IMG/VR virus record: IMGVR_UViG_3300036832_001118
Span: 1-64,000 of that record
Length of the DNA stretch: 64,000 bases
DNA from: a virus
Direction: 5' to 3' (one strand)
Part shown: one piece after another, positions 22,035 through 30,907 of the stretch
Numbering within the stretch: the stretch's first letter is position 1
How the letters are laid out: each line of letters starts with the position of its first letter
Position numbers and translations under genes: made by a program
Notes under the pieces: model-generated
What the model was told of the DNA's origin: nothing
Database searches by the model: none
The model's input: the letters and a program-made list of their open reading frames with translations, nothing else

Positions 22035-23100
22035 AAACCTCGTTACCACAACGCCGAGCCGGTTCTCGGTTATCCGGCCTGAGTTGTTGCCGACCATGCA
22101 GGTGTTGGAGTCGATCGGCACCGAGGACATCCTCACGCGACGCATGCAGCAATTGCTGATCATTTGGAACCAGCACGACCCGCCCAACGCCGCGCAGTAC
22201 GATGTTCAGGGCCTTGAGTTCGATCCGATCAAGATCAATCAAGAACTGAACACCTACTTCGAGCTGATGGTGCGAGATCGGGTCAATCAGGCCTGCCGCG
22301 CCGTGACCTTAGCGTTTGCCGTAGGCAGCGATCTCGAGGCCATTGCCAGTCGCTACCCCTACGGCGTGCCGCGCATTCAGTACGATGTCAGCGGCAATCT
22401 GCTGACACCAGATCAGATCGCCGCCGGGGCAACCGTAGTCAGCAGCGAAACCGATGCGGTCTATCGCGAACGCATCTGGCTCAGCCCGAGCATGCTGTCG
22501 CTGACTGGGCCAGGGCAGGGTACCTATGAGAGTTACAAGTTCTGGGCGCTGAGTGCGCCGCAGTTTGCCGGTCAGTCGCTGTTACGCGATGCCAGTTGCT
22601 TCACCAAAGCCGGAACCGGCAACGTCTACATTCCGATCATGGCGGATTCGTTTGCTCCGGTTAGTACACTTGATCCGGTAACCAAGAACGTTTACACGAC
22701 GATCTTCAACAACAATCCAATCCCGAGTAAGGATCAGGTTTCGGCTGTCTATCAATACATTACCGCCGCGGATGTGGCGCGCAAGGGATTGACCGATGTG
22801 GTCAACGTGCTCGCGCCGAAGATGATCAGCACCAACATCAACGCTAGGGTATGGCTATTCCCCGGCGTCGATAAGGCCAGCACCATGCTGGCGACGATGC
22901 AGAGCGTCAATCAATTGGTTGCCGCGATCCGTTGGCTCGGCGCCGACCTGACCATGATGAGTTTGGAAGGCGCCTTTGCCCAGAACACCGGGGTGTACAA
23001 CGTGCAGATCACATCGCCGACCGGCGACATTACGGTCGACAACAGCGGCTGTGTGAACGTGGTGTCGTCGACCCTGACCTACATGGGCGTCGCCGAGTAA
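22027..23100 (+). CDS. Baseplate protein J-like
   Basis: The 357-residue product follows W, as J does in P2. The helical N-terminus (TFELMVRDRVNQACRAVTLA region, then AVGSDLEAIASRYPYGVPRI) and the later VYRERIWLSPSMLSLTGPGQ are characteristic of gpJ/gp6 wedge proteins. The final domain (YNVQITSPTGDITVDNSGCV) is usual too. The start at 22027 lies inside the end of W. Confidence 0.8.
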   Translation: MVENLVTTTPSRFSVIRPELLPTMQVLESIGTEDILTRRMQQLLIIWNQHDPPNAAQYDVQGLEFDPIKINQELNTYFELMVRDRVNQACRAVTLAFAVGSDLEAIASRYPYGVPRIQYDVSGNLLTPDQIAAGATVVSSETDAVYRERIWLSPSMLSLTGPGQGTYESYKFWALSAPQFAGQSLLRDASCFTKAGTGNVYIPIMADSFAPVSTLDPVTKNVYTTIFNNNPIPSKDQVSAVYQYITAADVARKGLTDVVNVLAPKMISTNINARVWLFPGVDKASTMLATMQSVNQLVAAIRWLGADLTMMSLEGAFAQNTGVYNVQITSPTGDITVDNSGCVNVVSSTLTYMGVAE

Positions 23101-23103
23101 GCC

Positions 23104-25671
23104 GTGGCCATTATCACCGTCACCAATGCGGCGACATTAGCCGGTACGGGTACTGTTGGTGTCGGCGGTACAGCGTTCATTACCAATGGCCTGCAGGTCT
23201 GGTACAAGTTCGAAGACACAACAACAACTGATAGTTCTGGTCAGAACAATACTGGCACAGTGACCGGATCGCCGCTGCCTACCTTGGGTGCGGGCAAGGT
23301 TGGTCAAGGCGTGGTGTTTAGCGGCGGCAGTGGTGCGGTATCCATACCGCCCACGGCGGTGTCAATACCCACGTCGACCTCGTCATTCTCCATCATGGCC
23401 TGGGTGAAAACCACCGGCGGGGACGGCACCCCCATCTTCGGCGGCCGCAAATCTGGCGGCAGTGGCATTCTTGACCTCGTCGTTGGCTACAACGGCGCCG
23501 ATAACTCAGGCACCGGCGCGCCCTCGATCATCATGCAGGGCGACAACGGTCTGGGCCAGACCCATATCAATGGTTCCAGTGCCATCAACAACGGGGCGTT
23601 TCATCACGTCGCCACCGTATTTGACGGCAGCGGTGGCGCTGGCAACCAAACGCTGAAACTCTATGTCGACGGCGTGCAGGTCGGCTCAACTGCGACCGCG
23701 CCCATCACCTCTGGCATTACCTTTGACGCCGCGGGCGCGAATGTCGGCCGCGAGAATGCCCAAGGCTGGAGCCTCACCGGCACCGTTGATGACTTCCGCT
23801 TTTACAATCGCGCTTTATCTGCGACCGAAATCAACACCATTGCCAGTCTCGGTGAAGCGGTATCGGTCGGCATACCGTTGGTCTTGCGCGCGGCGGCGCG
23901 GGCACCGTTGGTCGGCGCGGGGAACGTCAATTCGCGTCTCGCAAGCACATTCAACCTAAGCGCACCGTTGTCCGGTGTGGGCCAGCTTAATTCGCTTCTG
24001 GGGCGATCATCTACGCTGCAGGCCCCTCTGCTGGGTGCTGGCAATTTGCTGGCGACGATCGGTCTACCGGCGCAGCCAGGCAAGCTCATTCCGATCAGCG
24101 CCGTCTTCAGCGAAGGCCTGATCGATCCGGATACGGGTCAACCCTACGGCACCTGGCACGGGCGCGGCCGGATGGGTGTGACCTTCGGGCGGCTGATGGG
24201 GATCTTCGCCCAGTTTGCGGGCGAGGGCGGATGCGCGGTTACCACGACTTGGCTGCAGGCCGACTATATCTGGCCCGGTATTGTCGAGGATGCCGGCGAG
24301 CAAGTGTTATACCGCCAGGCGGCGGGGCTGGAGAAGTCACTCGCCACCGTTGATGCTTATCGGTTGACCCAGACCTACGCCGAGCTGATTCGAGATCAGT
24401 GGGATCCTTACCGGATCAGCTCAACCAATCTCCCCTATTTGGCTTGGGCGATGGGGGTCAACCTGTGGGAGGACAGCTGGTCGGAAGAGTTTAAACGTTG
24501 GTGGGTCGCCAACCAGTGGACCAAGAAATACGAGCGCGGCAGCGCACTCGGGCTCAAGGACTTCGTTAACACGGTCAACGCCTCTCCGGGGATGCACGCC
24601 GAGATTGTGAACTTGGTGGTGCCGCCAGCGTGCTTCTATCCGGGCAAGGCGCTGACCGATGCTGAGCGGGCCGCTTATGTGGCGCGCTTTCCGCAATTGC
24701 GCCTCTATCCATACGCGCCGCGCCCGCAGTTGCCCTATCTCGGTTATCTCGGCGGCTACTCGCTGACTAAGGGTGGTCAAAAGATATTCGTCAAGAACGG
24801 TCACTTCCTCGGTCCGCTGCTCAAGTACTACCCGACCAACTACAACGCGGGTGGTCTCTACCTGCGTTCAGCCTCGCTGTACGAGCCGAGGACCGGCGTG
24901 GAGACCCAGTTGACCGTGCGCACCATCACGGCCGCGTCGCAGCCGGGACAGAAGGAAATCACCTACGACGAGATATCGCTGTCCTCTATTCCCGGCAATC
25001 TGTTCTATCCGGGAAACAACAACAAACAGTATCTGCTGGCAAGGCATCCGACCACGCAGAGGCTCAAGCACGCCGTTGTGCTGGGGCGACTACCCTATAC
25101 GCCAAGCCGTCTGGTGCGAATTCCGCGTGACGGGACACTGGATCGCACACAATACCAAGCACTATTCACTACCATTGGTACTGGCCTCGATCCGATCAAG
25201 GTGCGGCCGGAACAGGTCTATCAGATACATCCGATGCGACAGCTGGAATGGTACTGCGGCATGCCTCTGCGCCGCACCTACCTGACCAAAACGAATGCTT
25301 GGCAATTCCTTTACGAGCGTTGGTATCTGTTCGATCCGACGCGGCTTCCCGATAACCGCAAGGCCGCCACCTACATGGGGCGCGCTCGGTTCGGTATCCA
25401 TAAATATACGGCCGAGGCCGATATCCAGGCGTGGTTTACCTGGCCGAAGTTCTATGCGCGGGCCAATGGCTATTACGGCAAGGGGCGATTTTTCCCGCCC
25501 AAAAACACCAAACTGATTGATCAAATCAGGCGCGCAGTAACCGCCTCGATGGCGGCGCGCGACACTGTGCTGATCGACACAGGCATCAAGCGCACAATTC
25601 AAATCCGCGATCTGACGGTGCTCGATGGTCGATTCTCCATCGGCCAATATGTCACCGACAGGACCGCTTGA
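23104..25671 (+). CDS. LamG lectin domain fused to a tail protein I-like domain
   Basis: The gene starts at GTG 23104 and encodes 855 residues. Residues about 33-249 are a LamG/concanavalin-type jelly roll (WYKFEDTTTTDSSGQNNTG, SSFSIMAWVKTTGG, TLKLYVDGVQVGS, GTVDDFRFYNRALSATEINT). Residues about 255-325 hold three or four repeats of the LxGxGxLNxxL type. From about 400 the protein resembles P2 gpI, a baseplate protein (YRLTQTYAELIRDQWDPYRI, NLPYLAWAMGVNLWEDSW, WTKKYERGSALGLKDFVN). A beta-rich C-terminus follows. The lectin part probably binds sugar. The gene order after J supports the I call. Confidence 0.7.
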   Translation: MAIITVTNAATLAGTGTVGVGGTAFITNGLQVWYKFEDTTTTDSSGQNNTGTVTGSPLPTLGAGKVGQGVVFSGGSGAVSIPPTAVSIPTSTSSFSIMAWVKTTGGDGTPIFGGRKSGGSGILDLVVGYNGADNSGTGAPSIIMQGDNGLGQTHINGSSAINNGAFHHVATVFDGSGGAGNQTLKLYVDGVQVGSTATAPITSGITFDAAGANVGRENAQGWSLTGTVDDFRFYNRALSATEINTIASLGEAVSVGIPLVLRAAARAPLVGAGNVNSRLASTFNLSAPLSGVGQLNSLLGRSSTLQAPLLGAGNLLATIGLPAQPGKLIPISAVFSEGLIDPDTGQPYGTWHGRGRMGVTFGRLMGIFAQFAGEGGCAVTTTWLQADYIWPGIVEDAGEQVLYRQAAGLEKSLATVDAYRLTQTYAELIRDQWDPYRISSTNLPYLAWAMGVNLWEDSWSEEFKRWWVANQWTKKYERGSALGLKDFVNTVNASPGMHAEIVNLVVPPACFYPGKALTDAERAAYVARFPQLRLYPYAPRPQLPYLGYLGGYSLTKGGQKIFVKNGHFLGPLLKYYPTNYNAGGLYLRSASLYEPRTGVETQLTVRTITAASQPGQKEITYDEISLSSIPGNLFYPGNNNKQYLLARHPTTQRLKHAVVLGRLPYTPSRLVRIPRDGTLDRTQYQALFTTIGTGLDPIKVRPEQVYQIHPMRQLEWYCGMPLRRTYLTKTNAWQFLYERWYLFDPTRLPDNRKAATYMGRARFGIHKYTAEADIQAWFTWPKFYARANGYYGKGRFFPPKNTKLIDQIRRAVTASMAARDTVLIDTGIKRTIQIRDLTVLDGRFSIGQYVTDRTA

Positions 25672-25681
25672 GGAGTCAACG

Positions 25682-28267
25682 ATGGCCGAAAAAGAAGTCT
25701 TGTTTGAAGACAATATGGAGACCCAGGCGCAGGACTTTAACAACCTGCAAGACTGGATCGGCAAGTCGATTGACGACGTCGTTGTTGACGCGATCGATGC
25801 CGGCAATGCCTACACGGGTTTGGGCATATCCAAGGCGGCGGCTACCCAGGTGACCATTGCGCCGGGTAGGTTGTACTGGGGCGGTGCCGTCTACATCATG
25901 GAAGACCCGGTTACGATCGACTTTCAAACAGTTGCCGGTGGAATGCCGGTGACGCAGAAGCGGCAAATCGCCATCGTCGCGTGGGGCAGCACGATCACGA
26001 CCGATGTCCAGCCGCGCAACTTCGTTGTCGACGCAGACACCGGGCAGGCGCAGCCCGAGAGCGTGGCGATGACCAGCATTCGGACCTGCAACGTTGGCCC
26101 GATCCCCGGCGTTGAAGCGCCCAGTCCTAACTATCCGGCTGTGCCCGCCACCAACTTGCTGATTGGCTACGTGCTGATGGACCCGTCTGGCGTGGTGTCC
26201 ATTCAGCAGACGAGTTCAACGCAGCTTACGAATTTGACGACCCTGGGCAATGCGGTCGGCGGACTGATGGCGTGGCAGGGTATTGTTAATGGGCAGATTT
26301 CTACTCTACAGACCAGCTTGGCGGCATTGGCTGCCAGCCTGGCGAACTATGTCACCCTCGACATGTTCAGCAAGCTAACAGATCTCGTGAATCAGATATG
26401 GCAGATCGTCAACAAGCCAGCCACTTATGTGCTCGACAGCATTGATAACTTCTTCGATTTATCTCAGTCCGCAGTAGGCACTAATGTCGACGGACCATAC
26501 GCTGCCAATGTGGCGGAGGGCATTCGCTTTGTTTCGAATGGTAACTGGACCGGAAAGTTGGTGTTGTTGAATAATACTGAGCCAGCAATTCAAGCCTGGG
26601 ATACGTTCATTCTGCCGAAACCCTCGGGCATGCGCGTGCGCATGGACTGCAGTTTTCAGGGCCTTGATTGGGTCGCGGAACGTATTCTTGGGCATCCGTA
26701 TTGGACCTACTCACCGCGCAAACTGGCCTGGGCACGTGAGCGGTTTCGTTGCGGCGTGCCGTTCTTGCCGTGCCCATCTCCAACGGTGTTTGCTTGGACC
26801 GGCACGCTCGATCCAGTCTACTGCAATTTGCGCTTTGATGCAGGCGACACATGGCCGGGTATACCGTGCAACCAGCTGGTTAAGTATCCGGATGATGACT
26901 GGGATTTCCCGCGCTACATCCCGAACCGTAATTTCTATTACTGGGAAGACGCTGTCGATGTGTTTTACTGGAGCAAGGTGAGCGCCAGTCTACACTATAA
27001 CCACAATCACTACGGCCAATCATTTCTCAATTCTCAAGACGGCTGGCTTGGCGGAATTACCGTGTTCAGCATGGTGCCGAATTATTTTCAGCCACTGACC
27101 CTATTGATCTATCGCTGCGACGATCAGGGAGTGCCGGATCATCAGCAATGCATCGCTCAACTCGATCTTGATGCTGCCGGGGTGCAGGCTTGTTACAGCA
27201 ACCCGATACAATTGGGTGATTTGGTCGCTCCCGCTCAATTGACGTTTGAACTTCAACAAGCGTTACAGGCTGGCTATAGGCCTGGCGATTTTATTGGGTA
27301 TACGAGCGATGAAGGTGTAAGGGCCTATATGAGTTTTGGTTTTGTCGTGGTTCCGGGTAATTTCGTAAATAATGCGCAAGTCTGGAACATTTATTTTCCA
27401 GGTTTCCCGGTCTTTGCCTATCCGGTGCGACTGACGTTCTCGCCAGTATATCTCGAAGCTGGCAAGCGTTATTCGTTTCATCTAGGCAGCCAATCCGATC
27501 ATCAGTTCGCAGTCTCCATTGACCCGTCCTGCTACTCAGTGCATCACGGCGATTTCTGGGAGTACGATGGCTCTGCTTGGTTCCGGGTTGTGACGGGTGG
27601 GCCACGGACGCTGCGCTTCATGCTGCATTATCTGGTCTGGGGACAGTATGGGCAGAACACGCCGACCGGGCAGCTGCGCTACGATGTGGAGATGCAGCCG
27701 CTGTCTCTAACCGGCGGCATCCAATCGGCCGACATTCTGGCTGAGCATATCATTCCAGCAGCCACGGACCTGAGCTATGCGCTGTTTCTCAACAATAAGT
27801 GGCAGCCGTTCGATTCCAACCCGAATAACCCGACGCCGCTTAATTCTTCGGTACAACTGGCACGCTTGAAGATCGTCTTCACCGGCACGACCGATTTGAT
27901 GCCTGGTGTTAGCCTGACCAACAGCCAAGTAAAGCTGACAGGTACGACGCAGAACCAGTTCTATCACATCTCGACCAACATCTCGCGCGGCTCGCCGACC
28001 GGTACTGGCCTTCAGGTCATTACCAGCTCGACCAATTTCGTGCCGGCCCATCATACGCTGAGCTGCTTCATCCACACGACGGCGCGACAGACGCCGACGA
28101 CAGTCAGCCCCCCTGTGGTGCTGAGCGACGGAGTCACCACTCAGCACGTCTGGCAGTTTACGACGGGGGTCACCTCTGTCAGCAACTATCAGGTGGAATT
28201 GTCGGGCGGCACTGATGGTACCGGCGACAACTTTGTGGTCAACCAACGATCGGCCTACGGTAAATAA
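25682..28267 (+). CDS. Large tail fibre or baseplate-associated protein (861 aa)
   Basis: The gene starts at ATG 25682 with GAGGAG upstream. The N-terminus (METQAQDFNNLQDWIGKSID) and the following beta-rich domain (VTIAPGRLYWGGAVYIMEDP) look like the baseplate-attaching part of a tail fibre. A coiled coil around residues 200-245 (NGQISTLQTSLAALAASLAN) is followed by several beta-rich domains with many Trp and Tyr. It follows gpI, where P2 has its fibre gene H. I do not recognise a catalytic domain. Confidence 0.6.
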   Translation: MAEKEVLFEDNMETQAQDFNNLQDWIGKSIDDVVVDAIDAGNAYTGLGISKAAATQVTIAPGRLYWGGAVYIMEDPVTIDFQTVAGGMPVTQKRQIAIVAWGSTITTDVQPRNFVVDADTGQAQPESVAMTSIRTCNVGPIPGVEAPSPNYPAVPATNLLIGYVLMDPSGVVSIQQTSSTQLTNLTTLGNAVGGLMAWQGIVNGQISTLQTSLAALAASLANYVTLDMFSKLTDLVNQIWQIVNKPATYVLDSIDNFFDLSQSAVGTNVDGPYAANVAEGIRFVSNGNWTGKLVLLNNTEPAIQAWDTFILPKPSGMRVRMDCSFQGLDWVAERILGHPYWTYSPRKLAWARERFRCGVPFLPCPSPTVFAWTGTLDPVYCNLRFDAGDTWPGIPCNQLVKYPDDDWDFPRYIPNRNFYYWEDAVDVFYWSKVSASLHYNHNHYGQSFLNSQDGWLGGITVFSMVPNYFQPLTLLIYRCDDQGVPDHQQCIAQLDLDAAGVQACYSNPIQLGDLVAPAQLTFELQQALQAGYRPGDFIGYTSDEGVRAYMSFGFVVVPGNFVNNAQVWNIYFPGFPVFAYPVRLTFSPVYLEAGKRYSFHLGSQSDHQFAVSIDPSCYSVHHGDFWEYDGSAWFRVVTGGPRTLRFMLHYLVWGQYGQNTPTGQLRYDVEMQPLSLTGGIQSADILAEHIIPAATDLSYALFLNNKWQPFDSNPNNPTPLNSSVQLARLKIVFTGTTDLMPGVSLTNSQVKLTGTTQNQFYHISTNISRGSPTGTGLQVITSSTNFVPAHHTLSCFIHTTARQTPTTVSPPVVLSDGVTTQHVWQFTTGVTSVSNYQVELSGGTDGTGDNFVVNQRSAYGK

Positions 28268-28278
28268 GGAGAGAAGTT

Positions 28279-28464
28279 ATGGCGGAACAGTATTATAGCG
28301 TTCGACCAAAGACGGTTTTCCAAGCCAATGACGTGATTTTCTATCCGGGGCGCGGCGACTACATCGTTGCGGAGAGTGTTTATAACGGTAAGACCGATGA
28401 TGGCCAGGCCAATTTTATGGACCTGTGCGAGTCGGCAACGCCGGTTAACGCTCCGGGCAGTTAG
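28279..28464 (+). CDS. Small protein of the tail fibre region (61 aa)
   Basis: The product begins MAEQYYSVRPKTVFQANDVI and contains YPGRGDYIVAESVYNGKTDD. A strong AAGGAGAG precedes the ATG. No family recognised; it may be a fibre chaperone or a small baseplate part. Only one base separates it from the next gene. Confidence 0.55.
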   Translation: MAEQYYSVRPKTVFQANDVIFYPGRGDYIVAESVYNGKTDDGQANFMDLCESATPVNAPGS

Positions 28465-28465
28465 A

Positions 28466-29827
28466 ATGGGTCAGATAATAGACCCCAACTCACTGCTGCT
28501 TAAGACCGATCAGCAGCCAGCGAATGTCGCTTTCTTCAACAATCTGATTAGCCAGATGTGTTTTGCCATCAACGGCGTTGGCACTCGCATGGATGGCTAC
28601 GATGCTGCTGAGCAGAACTTGGTCAATCTGGGACTGGCCAACATCAATTCCACGCTGGGTCCCTTCCTCAGCACCCTGCAGCAGGCAGCGCAGTTAGGGT
28701 TCCTGGTGGCGGAGGCGGATGGTGTTACGGCCTCGCTGACTCTGGGGCAGCCATTCGAGCTTGTGCTGACCAGCAATGGCGCCAGCCTGTTCACCCCGAC
28801 CACATGGCTGATGGCCATGGACGTGACCGACAATACCAACTGGGGCGTGCTCCAGCTGGTGAGTTGGGTGCAGGAGGACTTGAACCTCTCCACCACCTGC
28901 ATCTACGCCAGCAAGACCAAGGCATCTGCTTCGTGGCAAGTGTGCTGCGGCAGTGGCGTGCTCAATGCCATGGTCAACGATCTGCAGGCTGCCAACACTG
29001 CGGCGACCAATGCGCAGAACGCGGCCAGCAGCGCGCAGACCAACGCCAATTACGTGCAGAGCGTTGCCACCACAATATCGACGTCTGGCAACGTCATCTC
29101 GGTCGCGGGCAAGGCCGGCACCGTGACGCTGGTCGAGGGTGACATTGCCAACCTGACCTCGGACTTGGCAGCGCGGCCGACCAGCACCTACGTTAACAAT
29201 GCCGTGGCTGGGCTGCAGCCGCGCAGCGCCAACCTCGATCAATTGTCGAGCAGCGCCCTGACCGCGTTCGGCTTCGCGCTGTTCAGCGCCGCTAATTCCG
29301 CCGCCGCCATGACGACACTGGGTGCGGCAGGGTTGATCAGTCCTAGCTTCAGCGGTGTGCCCAAGGCCCCAACCCAGGCACCGGGAGATAACTCAACCAA
29401 CATCAGCACGACGGCATTCGTTGCGGCAGCGCTTACAACAGCGCTGGCCAGTTATCAGACGACAGCTGGCTTGGCTACCGCAGTCGCTGGGTTGACCATT
29501 AACTCGAATCAGATAGCCGCCGCCTTCAATGACCAGACCGCCACCAGCTACACCTTTGCGGCGAGCGACGTTGGTAAGCAGATCACCCTAACCAACAGCG
29601 CCGCCATAACTGCCACCCTACCGAACAACTTGCCCAAGGGCTGGAACTGCTTGGTGTGGCAGGGCGGCGCCGGGCAGGTGACGTTCACAGCTGGCAGCGG
29701 TGCCACGCTAGTCAACCGCCAGAGCAAGACCAAGACCGCCGGGCAGTACGCGATGGTCAGCTTGATGGTGATGAGCAATAGCATTGGCACCAGCGCGGTG
29801 TACGCGCTTGGCGGGGATGCAGCCTGA
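28466..29827 (+). CDS. Tail fibre protein (453 aa)
   Basis: The N-terminus has LKTDQQPANVAFFNNLISQM, followed by a long Ala/Asn-rich coiled coil (AANTAATNAQNAASSAQTNA, residues about 175-200). Residues about 280-370 include the repeat typical of tail fibres (FSGVPKAPTQAPGDNSTNIS, TTAFVAAAL), where FxGxPxAPT...S..IATTAFV is common. The C-terminus (AGQVTFTAGSGATLVNRQ) is a beta domain often found at fibre ends. It probably forms a trimeric receptor-binding fibre. The next gene overlaps its stop. Confidence 0.75.
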   Translation: MGQIIDPNSLLLKTDQQPANVAFFNNLISQMCFAINGVGTRMDGYDAAEQNLVNLGLANINSTLGPFLSTLQQAAQLGFLVAEADGVTASLTLGQPFELVLTSNGASLFTPTTWLMAMDVTDNTNWGVLQLVSWVQEDLNLSTTCIYASKTKASASWQVCCGSGVLNAMVNDLQAANTAATNAQNAASSAQTNANYVQSVATTISTSGNVISVAGKAGTVTLVEGDIANLTSDLAARPTSTYVNNAVAGLQPRSANLDQLSSSALTAFGFALFSAANSAAAMTTLGAAGLISPSFSGVPKAPTQAPGDNSTNISTTAFVAAALTTALASYQTTAGLATAVAGLTINSNQIAAAFNDQTATSYTFAASDVGKQITLTNSAAITATLPNNLPKGWNCLVWQGGAGQVTFTAGSGATLVNRQSKTKTAGQYAMVSLMVMSNSIGTSAVYALGGDAA

Positions 29828-30531
29828 TGCTGATGGTGCCAAGCACGCGCGGGTTCGTCGGCGCTGTACCGCTGCCGCCCTCAGCGCTTGACCCAAATTT
29901 TAGCGTGCCGGCGATAACGCTGAGCAACAACAACTTGACCGCCATCGGCAACTCGACGACCAGCTCCGGCTCGGTGCTCGGTACCCAAGGGGCGGCCAGC
30001 GGCAAGCGCTACTTCGAGGCAACCTTCGATATCCTGGCCACTACTCCAAATGGGCTGGGGTCATTCGTCGGCGTGGTCAACACCTACTTCACGCGCCTAG
30101 CATATCCGGCAGGACTGAACCTGACTTTTATGTATCCCGGCACCGACAGTTATAGCTGGGGCTTCGGCCAATACCAGGGAAATTACATGGCCCAGCTGAT
30201 TGGCGGAACTCCAAGTGGTACAGCGTTTTCTGGGAGTAATGGTGCCGTCGCGATGGTCGCCGTCGACCTCGACGCGGGTCATCTTTGGTTCGGCATGAAT
30301 GGAGCCTGGTGTCAGGGTAGTCCGCTTGGAACAGTCGATTTTAGCATTCCTCCAGGGGGATCGTTAGGGGGAGCGTTGTGGCCCGCGGTCTTTGTGACCG
30401 CGAACCCGAACTTTACCCAGGTCACCTTCAACCCTGGCTACGGGCCGTTCCAATACGGGCCGCCCAGCGGCTTCATAGCCTGGGGCGCGGGCGACGGCAC
30501 CGGGGCATTTGTTAGCACAAGTCCCCGTTAA
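29827..30531 (+). CDS. SPRY-domain tail protein (234 aa)
   Basis: Most of the protein is a B30.2/SPRY-like beta sandwich: PAITLSNNNLTAIGNSTT, GKRYFEATFDI, SYSWGFGQYQGNY, VAVDLDAGHLWFGMNGAW and SGFIAWGAG. The same order of motifs ends the protein at 44772 (LSNNNLTA, GKLYFEVHQD, VYSWGMM, IYFGVNGSW, LSGFSAWG), so the two are paralogues. In phages such domains are thought to bind receptors. It overlaps the fibre gene stop and may be its partner. Confidence 0.65.
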   Translation: MLMVPSTRGFVGAVPLPPSALDPNFSVPAITLSNNNLTAIGNSTTSSGSVLGTQGAASGKRYFEATFDILATTPNGLGSFVGVVNTYFTRLAYPAGLNLTFMYPGTDSYSWGFGQYQGNYMAQLIGGTPSGTAFSGSNGAVAMVAVDLDAGHLWFGMNGAWCQGSPLGTVDFSIPPGGSLGGALWPAVFVTANPNFTQVTFNPGYGPFQYGPPSGFIAWGAGDGTGAFVSTSPR

Positions 30532-30564
30532 TGATGTCCGCAATGAAACATCACAGGATAGAAA

Positions 30565-30801
30565 ATGCCCATCCAAATCAACAACCAAACACTTGAGCTG
30601 GATGGCATCCAAAGCATCCTCGTCAGCGACATTCAGCCCGACACCGACACCGACTACTTTGTCCGCATTCTCACCTTCTTTAGCGATCCAATATCCACAA
30701 CCAATCGCGCGCCGTTGTTAACACTGAAACTCTATGGCGGAAGCCAGTCCACCAACGACAAGTCTGAATTAGAAATCCAAACTCCGTCTCTGGAGTTTTA
30801 G
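30565..30801 (+). CDS. Small beta-rich protein (78 aa)
   Basis: The product begins MPIQINNQTLELDGIQSILV and ends ELEIQTPSLEF, all strand-like. ATG 30565 has a weak GGATAG upstream. It is the last gene before the terminator at 30852. No family recognised. Confidence 0.5.
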   Translation: MPIQINNQTLELDGIQSILVSDIQPDTDTDYFVRILTFFSDPISTTNRAPLLTLKLYGGSQSTNDKSELEIQTPSLEF

Positions 30802-30851
30802 TTCACCGAGCCTCCCTGGACCTGGATCCCTATCCCTCACAGGTCCCACCT

Positions 30852-30880
30852 GGCCGGCAGCTCGCGCTGTCGGCCTTTTT
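30852..30880 (+). terminator. Rho-independent terminator before the sheath gene
   Basis: GGCCGGCAGC (30852-30861) pairs over ten positions (one G-T) with GCTGTCGGCC (30866-30875) around loop TCGC, followed by TTTTTGTTTT. It is the strongest terminator in the window. Confidence 0.9.
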
Positions 30881-30907
30881 GTTTTCCTGCACCGAAGGAG
30901 CAGCAAC

